Position numbers and translations under genes: made by a program. From Methanotrichaceae archaeon (GTDB lineage Archaea; Halobacteriota; Methanosarcinia; Methanotrichales; Methanotrichaceae): 11,970 nt of DNA. This document shows positions 8,452 through 11,970 of the stretch, in pieces. Below the pieces are notes generated by a model that was not told the DNA's origin, ran no database searches, and saw only the letters and a program-made list of their open reading frames with translations. The DNA is taken from contig DUKF01000026.1 of the NCBI GenBank assembly GCA_013329455.1, positions 1 to 11,970 on the forward strand, given 5' to 3'. How positions within the stretch are numbered: the first letter of the stretch is position 1; every line of letters begins with the position of its first letter.

Positions 8452-8865
8452 TCATCTCCCGAAAGTCTCCACGATCCAACTTTCGAGGTCGTCTCTGGCG
8501 GCCCTCAGTGCCAGCATCCTCTCTTCCGCGCCTTCGGCAACCAGGGGGTCTTCGAGCGGTTTATGAGCCCTTCTCTTCCCTTGCGGGAAGAAGGGGCAAG
8601 GCTCCTTATCCCAGTCGCGGATCTTGGCCACGACGTCAAAGGCCGTGCCCCACAGCTCCTTCAGGCTTTTGGACTTTTGGCGAGATACATCTATGCCCCT
8701 CTCAGCCATCACCTCAACCGTCAGGGGATCTACCTCCGCCGGATCGACCCCGGCGCTGTAGGCCAGGTAGCAGTCCCCATAGAGGTGGCGGAGCAGGCCC
8801 TCTGCCATCTGAGATCGGGCAGAGTTGTGAGCAGAGAGGAACACGACCTTCTCCTTTCTGGACAT
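8452..8865 (-). CDS. ArsC/low-molecular-weight phosphatase-like protein lacking the catalytic cysteine
   Basis: The 137-residue product has the fold and length of thioredoxin-type arsenate reductases and related tyrosine phosphatases. The phosphate loop reads FLSAHNSARSQMAEG. It keeps Arg17 and Ser18, but the nucleophilic Cys of C-x5-R is Ser11. The second redox cysteine, usually VCDNA, is Arg83 in KIRDWD, while the third (Cys90 in CPFFP) and the catalytic-type Asp in LEDP (106) are kept. Normal arsenate reduction or Cys-based phosphatase activity is therefore unlikely. It may bind an anion or phosphoprotein, or be decaying. The reading frame is intact. The Ser codon TCT (8833-8835) is one base from TGT, so a sequencing error must be excluded, but the loss of the second Cys argues for real divergence. 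It is convergent with the preceding gene, with 7 bases between stops. The start ATG has no ribosome site, and a TATA box sits about 24 bases upstream, suggesting a leaderless mRNA. Confidence 0.88.
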   Translation of the reverse strand: MSRKEKVVFLSAHNSARSQMAEGLLRHLYGDCYLAYSAGVDPAEVDPLTVEVMAERGIDVSRQKSKSLKELWGTAFDVVAKIRDWDKEPCPFFPQGKRRAHKPLEDPLVAEGAEERMLALRAARDDLESWIVETFGR

Positions 8866-8882
8866 ATTCCCAAGTAAGATGC

Positions 8883-8895
8883 AATATGTATAAGA
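8883..8895 (-). promoter_or_regulatory. TATA box of the ArsC-like gene, leaderless arrangement
   Basis: On the minus strand the segment reads CTTATACATATTG, a good archaeal TATA box. Its centre is about 24 bases upstream of the ATG at 8865, the usual distance from TATA to the transcription start, and no ribosome site precedes the ATG. Transcription is therefore expected to begin at or within a few bases of the start codon. Confidence 0.5.
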
Positions 8896-8910
8896 AATTT
8901 GCGAACCAGA

Positions 8911-8938
8911 GGGATGTCATCCCGGTCATAACGGGGAT
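8911..8938. repeat. Overlapping inverted repeats upstream of the ArsC-like promoter
   Basis: GGGATGTCATCCC (8911-8923) is a perfect inverted repeat with 6-base arms around one base. Its right arm is reused in a second imperfect hairpin with the downstream CGGGGAT (8932-8938), so the two pairings exclude one another. The site lies 45-75 bases upstream of the predicted transcription start of the ArsC-like gene, a plausible place for a dimeric regulator. It could equally be a dispersed REP-like palindrome. Confidence 0.45.
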
Positions 8939-9205
8939 TTCATCCGGCGCCTTGTTCAGAGGCTCAATTTTCGTTTCAAGACTAATATGCATCGGCCATC
9001 GGTTAAGGGAAGAATCGTGATGTAGCTATGATGCAAACCCGGTGAAATTAGACCGATCTGCGAAGTCGCAATACGTTCTTTTTCTGATTTGATCTCATTT
9101 TTGGATAGCATAATTCGTATGAAAAATTGTCAGATTATGTAGTCCAAGCACCTAACCGATGACCCATGAACTATTATGGGAGGCGGGAAAAAACCACGCG
9201 GTGAA

Positions 9206-9220
9206 GATAAATAACTTAAA
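9206..9220 (+). promoter_or_regulatory. Possible TATA-like element for the QueC-like/TIR operon
   Basis: GATAAATAACTTAAA lies about 70-80 bases before the QueC-like ATG in otherwise mixed sequence. It would give a leader of about 50 bases containing AAGGAG. The match to the consensus is weak, and ACTATTATGG near 9168 is an alternative. Confidence 0.22.
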
Positions 9221-9288
9221 GCTTCAAGGTATCCGTTCGATCTCGCATAAATGACCATCCAGTCCCCCTCAAATAAGGAGCTTTCAAA

Positions 9289-9891
9289 ATGGCCGTGGTA
9301 CCGATCGTCTCAGGAGACATAGATTCGCTGGTGATGTGCAAGATATTGAATAACGAGATGCAGGAGCAGCATCCCATCTTCATCGACTTCGGTCAGATAT
9401 CAAACGACGTTGAGTGGGAGTCCTGCAGGAACGTCTTCAAGAGATGCAACTTGCCGCCACCCGAAAAAATAGATCTGAGCGGATACTGCAGATCAATAGA
9501 ATCCGAGGTGAACGGAGACTGCAAGGCAAGCTACATCAACGCCTTTCTTCCGGGAAGAAACCTCATGTCTCTGATGGCGGCAGCCTCCTACGCTTACCAG
9601 AGAGGGATAAAGATAATCGCCATCGACCTACTCTCGGAAAAGAGCCAACTATTCCCGGACCAGACCGAGGAGTTTTTGGTCAACGCGAACTTCGCCATCA
9701 ACTCCGCCTTTGGAGATTACATCACGATACTGACCCCACTGGTAAACTTCGCCAAAGTTGACGTCATCAATATAGCCAAATGGTACGGCCTCCCGATTGA
9801 GGAGACCTTCTGCTGCCACCCGGGAAGAAACGGAATCTGCAAAAACTGCACCGCCAGAAAGGCGGTCATCGATCCCCTCGAAGCGGATTGA
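9289..9891 (+). CDS. Divergent QueC-like PP-loop protein
   Basis: QueC makes 7-cyano-7-deazaguanine (preQ0) using ATP and a zinc site, and supplies archaeosine synthesis in archaea. This 200-residue product is recognisably QueC-like. It has an N-terminal PP-loop (VSGDIDS, 7-13), FGQ (34-36), the very typical FLPGRN...AAASYAYQRG block (86-106), a PDQTEEF segment where QueC has PDCRxEF, LTPL (148-151), and a C-terminal cysteine cluster ETFCCHPGR...CKNC (172-187). It departs from housekeeping QueC in three ways. The PP-loop SGGxDS has Asp at the second Gly, the last zinc Cys is Arg190 with an extra Cys175 added, and it is 20-30 residues short. AAGGAG lies 8 bases before the ATG. The next gene begins 18 bases after the stop and encodes a TIR-like protein, so a defence or signalling role like that of QueC homologues in Qat and type IV CBASS is more likely than tRNA modification. 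This role is inferred. Confidence 0.85.
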   Translation: MAVVPIVSGDIDSLVMCKILNNEMQEQHPIFIDFGQISNDVEWESCRNVFKRCNLPPPEKIDLSGYCRSIESEVNGDCKASYINAFLPGRNLMSLMAAASYAYQRGIKIIAIDLLSEKSQLFPDQTEEFLVNANFAINSAFGDYITILTPLVNFAKVDVINIAKWYGLPIEETFCCHPGRNGICKNCTARKAVIDPLEAD

Positions 9892-9909
9892 AGATCGCAG
9901 GTGGAAGGC

Positions 9910-10425
9910 ATGATCGAGATCATCGACTCCGAAGTTTCCTCTTCCAAAGCTGGCACTTCAGAGATGGAACGGTTGGAGGAGATGGCAAGAAGGCAGATCA
10001 GAAAGGCCCGGCCTCTCGAACCTCGAAGGAGGGTTTTTCTGATATTTAGGGTCGGGGATCAGGATCAGGTCCACGATTTTTGCGGCATGGCAAAAGAGAT
10101 TGACCGCCATCTCGACTTCATAGATTTCTCACTGAAAGTCCATTTTAAAAACGAGAACGCCAAATACGTCCGCCACTGCATCAGCAAAAGGATAGAAGCC
10201 TCTTCGATGGTGGTGGTCCTGGTGGGAAAGACCACCCACGACTGCGAATGGGTCGACTGGGAGATTCGAGAGAGCCTCAAGATGGACAAATTTCTGATGG
10301 CTCTAAGGCTGAGCGATGACGCCTCCCCTAGAATGCCAAACGCCCTGAGAGAACATCGGATCAAGCTCTTGCCCTGGAACCGAAACGAAATTCAACAAAT
10401 TATACGGAAAAACGCCGAGAAGTGA
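9910..10425 (+). CDS. TIR-like domain protein (MTH538/ThsB type)
   Basis: The 171-residue product has an N-terminal extension of about 40 residues rich in Ser, Glu and Arg, followed by a single TIR-like domain. The domain runs from RRRVFLIFRVGDQDQ (strand A and loop), through DFIDFSLKVHFKNENAKYVRHCISKRI, SSMVVVLVGKTT and the hallmark CEWVDWEI, to FLMALRL. This matches the MTH538/ThsB branch, whose members in Thoeris make cyclic ADP-ribose-type signals from NAD+. The Glu of WVDWEI (residue 118 from this start) is where TIR NADases carry their catalytic Glu, so activity is possible. I choose ATG 9910 because AGGTGG (9899-9904) lies 5 bases upstream. The in-frame GTG at 9901 would add three residues. 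It sits 18 bases behind the QueC-like gene and is surely cotranscribed with it. No membrane segment or second effector domain is visible. The enzymatic activity is inferred. Confidence 0.87.
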   Translation: MIEIIDSEVSSSKAGTSEMERLEEMARRQIRKARPLEPRRRVFLIFRVGDQDQVHDFCGMAKEIDRHLDFIDFSLKVHFKNENAKYVRHCISKRIEASSMVVVLVGKTTHDCEWVDWEIRESLKMDKFLMALRLSDDASPRMPNALREHRIKLLPWNRNEIQQIIRKNAEK

Positions 10426-10697
10426 CCGGTGGGCACTCCAAATGCCACCCAGAAATTGACAGTCGGGCACCATCTAGAAATCCAGTGATTTTTCACTTTT
10501 CGACCATTCGGTCAGCAATCGTTTTTCCCTAAAGCGGCTGTATTTTGGATTTAGAGCCCGATTCGTAAGTACTTCAGATTTCGTCATCTTTCCAGATGGA
10601 CCTTCTGATCTTTGGCCATTTATACGGCATCTTCACCCTATTTCGGTGATGATGGATGGACCGGCCTTCAAAATGCAGATTTTCGGAAAAATAAATG
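10426..10697. other. Noncoding region between the TIR gene and the mcrA terminator
   Basis: This convergent spacer of about 270 bases carries no supportable ORF. Besides the terminator-like elements near its left end, it has an imperfect 10-base-pair stem at 10628-10654 (CATCTTCACC with GGTGATGATG, one mismatch, 7-base loop). A TTTATAC element lies just upstream at about 10618-10624, with a smaller repeat CATCT-TTCC-AGATG near 10585-10600. I cannot tell whether a small RNA is made here. Confidence 0.4.
10485..10500 (+). terminator. Possible terminator of the QueC-like/TIR operon
   Basis: GTGA-TTTT-TCAC followed directly by TTTT lies 60 bases past the TIR gene stop. It offers a small hairpin and T-rich tract in the sense of the operon. 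Another stem with one bulged base (GGTGGGCA...TGCCACC, about 10429-10450) precedes it, and a further T5 run follows near 10520. Weak individually, but the segment as a whole is suited to termination. Confidence 0.35.
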
Positions 10698-10728
10698 AAA
10701 AAAGGGGGTGTAGGCGAAACGCCTACAC
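10698..10728 (-). terminator. Intrinsic-type terminator of mcrA overlapping its stop codon
   Basis: On the minus strand a perfect 9-base-pair stem, GTGTAGGCG-TTT-CGCCTACAC, is followed by four C and six T, with another T-rich run 7 bases on. The mcrA stop codon TAG (10723-10725) is inside the left arm. The structure is the clearest terminator in the window and should end the mcr operon transcript. Confidence 0.8.
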
Positions 10729-11970
10729 TGCTGGCATGACCAGGGATCTCTCACCGGCTGCGCGGAACTCTCTGGCTCCACCCATTCCGTATCCCTTACG
10801 GACGTCTTCCCAGGTGAAGATCAGAGCGGGGTTCGCGAAGCAAACCTTGATCAAGGGGTTGACGGTGAAGGCGTCCATGCGGCCCGCGTGAGCGGCGCTG
10901 GAGATGCCTGCATACTCGCCCTGGTGACCGACGTTCATGGCGTAGTTCGGATAGTTCGCGCCTCTCAACTCAAGGGGACTGCCCTCGTCGCCCTGGTAGC
11001 TGAAGACGTTGGTCGGACCGCACTGGTCCTGCAGGTCGTATCCGAAGAAGCCCATCCTGCCCCAGCCGTCCTTGTGAATCAGGTGGCTGAGGTACCAGGC
11101 AGCAAGACCGGACTGGCTGTTACCGGTCAGGGTGGCAGAGCCGATGGCGCTGGCTGCGGCCATGACCGCAGATCTCTGGGACCCACCGAAGTGGTCCTCG
11201 AGAAGGGTCGGGAAGGCCTCGTACTGCTCCATGGCGTACAGGGTGGTCTCGGTGGCGATGTCCTTGGAGGTCTCGAGCTCTGCAGGAGCCTCTCCCCAGC
11301 CGCCGTACTTGTCCACGCCGTAGTCGCAGGCGTAGTAGGAGAAGTCGTCAAGAACGTCGTTGGTGTAGGCTGCAGTGGCGTACTGGGTGAACCCAACACC
11401 ACCGGACATGTAGCTTCCGAGCCAGATCTGGTCGTAGAGCATGGCACCGGCAGCGACAACGTTCAGAGATACCTGTGGCGGGTCGAAGGCCTTGACCCTG
11501 GAGGTCTGAACCATGTCGGCGAGGAAGCCGAAGGAGAGTCCACGGGCTCGTTGGGGCCTCTGGCCCTTCTTGCGGGAAGCATGTCGGCCATCTGGATGAC
11601 GGCAGCGTGCTTTGCGGCGAAGGCGAGGTCAGCCACCGCGGCCTCACCGGCGCACATGTTGTAGGCGTCGATGAAAGTCATGGACAGCTGCATGGCGCTC
11701 CACCTGGAGGTGGTACCGCCGTCGCAAGTCCTCGAGACGATGGTTGGGATGTGAATGGCCTGCCAGGAGGTCTTGCCCATGGCGGCCTTGATCTCCTCAG
11801 CCTGATCTTCGGGGAAGAGCTTGTTGATATCGACCAGGTACTGGTCGTCGATCTCGTCCGCGAGGTCGTCGTCGCCGGTGAACATCCTGACGTTACAGTC
11901 GTCAACGAGACCGGGGTGGGTCTCAACCATGTGCTCCTGGACCACGGCTGCGCCGGGCATGGCGTGGTTC
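10723..11970 (-). CDS. mcrA: Methyl-coenzyme M reductase alpha subunit McrA (partial, with apparent frameshift)
   Basis: McrA carries the F430 active site of the enzyme that releases methane from methyl-coenzyme M. The start lies off the right edge. The visible part corresponds to residues 137-551 when counted to match the Methanothermobacter protein. Landmarks fall in register: the nickel ligand Gln147 (VVQEHM), His257 (AAKHAAV), Arg271 (PARRAR), Tyr333 ([11 protein letters not shown]), Gln400 (FGGSQRS), Gly445 ([11 protein letters not shown]), Asp450 and Cys452. All five residues known to carry methyl or thio modifications, and the one that becomes didehydro-Asp, are present. One base is missing at about 11543: the Gly279 codon reads GT instead of GGT between the GPNEP and GLSFGF segments, so translation needs a shift there. 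The protein is otherwise perfectly conserved on both sides, so a sequence or assembly error is more likely than a pseudogene in a gene methanogens cannot lose. The gene ends inside a strong terminator hairpin. Confidence 0.95.

Larger units (their letters stand above)
8866..9288. other. A+T-rich intergenic region between the ArsC-like gene and the QueC-like gene
   Basis: This 423-base gap separates divergent genes. It holds the minus-strand TATA box and overlapping palindromes (8883-8938), a short palindrome TGCGA-AG-TCGCA (9059-9070), several A/T tracts, and the ribosome site AAGGAG (9275-9280) of the QueC-like gene. Compared with the flanking coding DNA it is clearly A+T-richer. I see no tRNA fold, no convincing C/D-box RNA, no repeat array and no short ORF with a ribosome site and recognisable product. 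Confidence 0.5.

Noticed and set aside
8508..9020. A 170-residue plus-strand frame covering the ArsC-like gene and its upstream region
   Set aside because: It has Pro/Arg/Ser-rich shadow composition, and the minus strand carries the recognised phosphatase-fold protein.
9005..9090. Possible C/D-box small RNA (GTGATGT and later CTGA in the 8866-9288 gap)
   Set aside because: Box C is imperfect, the spacing is too long and no internal D'/C' boxes are convincing.
9289..9891. Housekeeping preQ0 synthase (queC) for archaeosine
   Set aside because: The changed PP-loop and zinc ligands, the shorter length and the TIR partner make the standard role less likely, although it cannot be excluded without knowing whether another queC exists in the genome.
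10888..11664. A 258-residue plus-strand frame opposite mcrA
   Set aside because: It is antisense to strongly conserved McrA, with Val/Gly/Leu-rich composition typical of a shadow frame.

Overview
The window comes from a methanogenic archaeon. It carries most of mcrA (methyl-coenzyme M reductase alpha subunit), mmp10 (the MCR arginine methylase) and a second cobalamin-type radical SAM enzyme. It also shows archaeal signals: TATA-like promoter boxes, GGAG/GGTG ribosome binding sites and oligo-T terminators. The GC-rich coding regions and the style of the McrA and Mmp10 proteins suggest a Methanothrix (Methanosaeta)-like member of the Methanomicrobia. That assignment is an impression from sequence style, not a computed placement.

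Layout. (1) 1-3336, minus: the SMC chromosome condensation ATPase, running off the left edge and lacking only its last few dozen residues. (2) 3337-3657: divergent intergenic region. (3) 3658-4614, plus: a CaCA-family cation/Ca2+ exchanger. (4) 4663-5826, minus: a radical SAM/SPASM enzyme of the peptide-modifying type. (5) 5929-8444, plus: mmp10 followed 2 bases later by a B12-binding radical SAM protein, a two-gene MCR-modification operon. (6) 8452-8865, minus: an ArsC/low-molecular-weight phosphatase-like protein whose nucleophilic cysteine is serine. (7) 8866-9288: a 423-base A+T-rich intergenic region. (8) 9289-10425, plus: a tight two-gene cassette, a divergent QueC-like PP-loop protein followed by a TIR-like (MTH538/ThsB type) protein. 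(9) 10426-10722: noncoding, with hairpins and the mcrA terminator. (10) 10723-11970, minus: mcrA from about residue 137 to its stop, with an apparent one-base deletion near 11543.

How the genes fit together. Mmp10 methylates an arginine of McrA, and the second radical SAM protein is probably the enzyme that methylates a glutamine of McrA. The McrA fragment in this window retains both target residues (Arg271 and Gln400 in Methanothermobacter numbering), as well as the residues that become N-methyl-His, thio-Gly, didehydro-Asp and S-methyl-Cys. Enzymes and substrate therefore lie in one neighbourhood. The SPASM radical SAM gene, divergent from mmp10, could belong to the same maturation theme or could modify an unrelated peptide.

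The most novel element is the QueC-like/TIR pair. QueC homologues have been recruited into bacterial antiviral systems (Qat, type IV CBASS), and ThsB-type TIR proteins are the sensor/signal makers of Thoeris. A stand-alone QueC-like plus TIR pair, with a changed PP-loop and metal site and no ThsA, CD-NTase or Qat partner in view, is a good candidate for an undescribed archaeal defence or signalling system.
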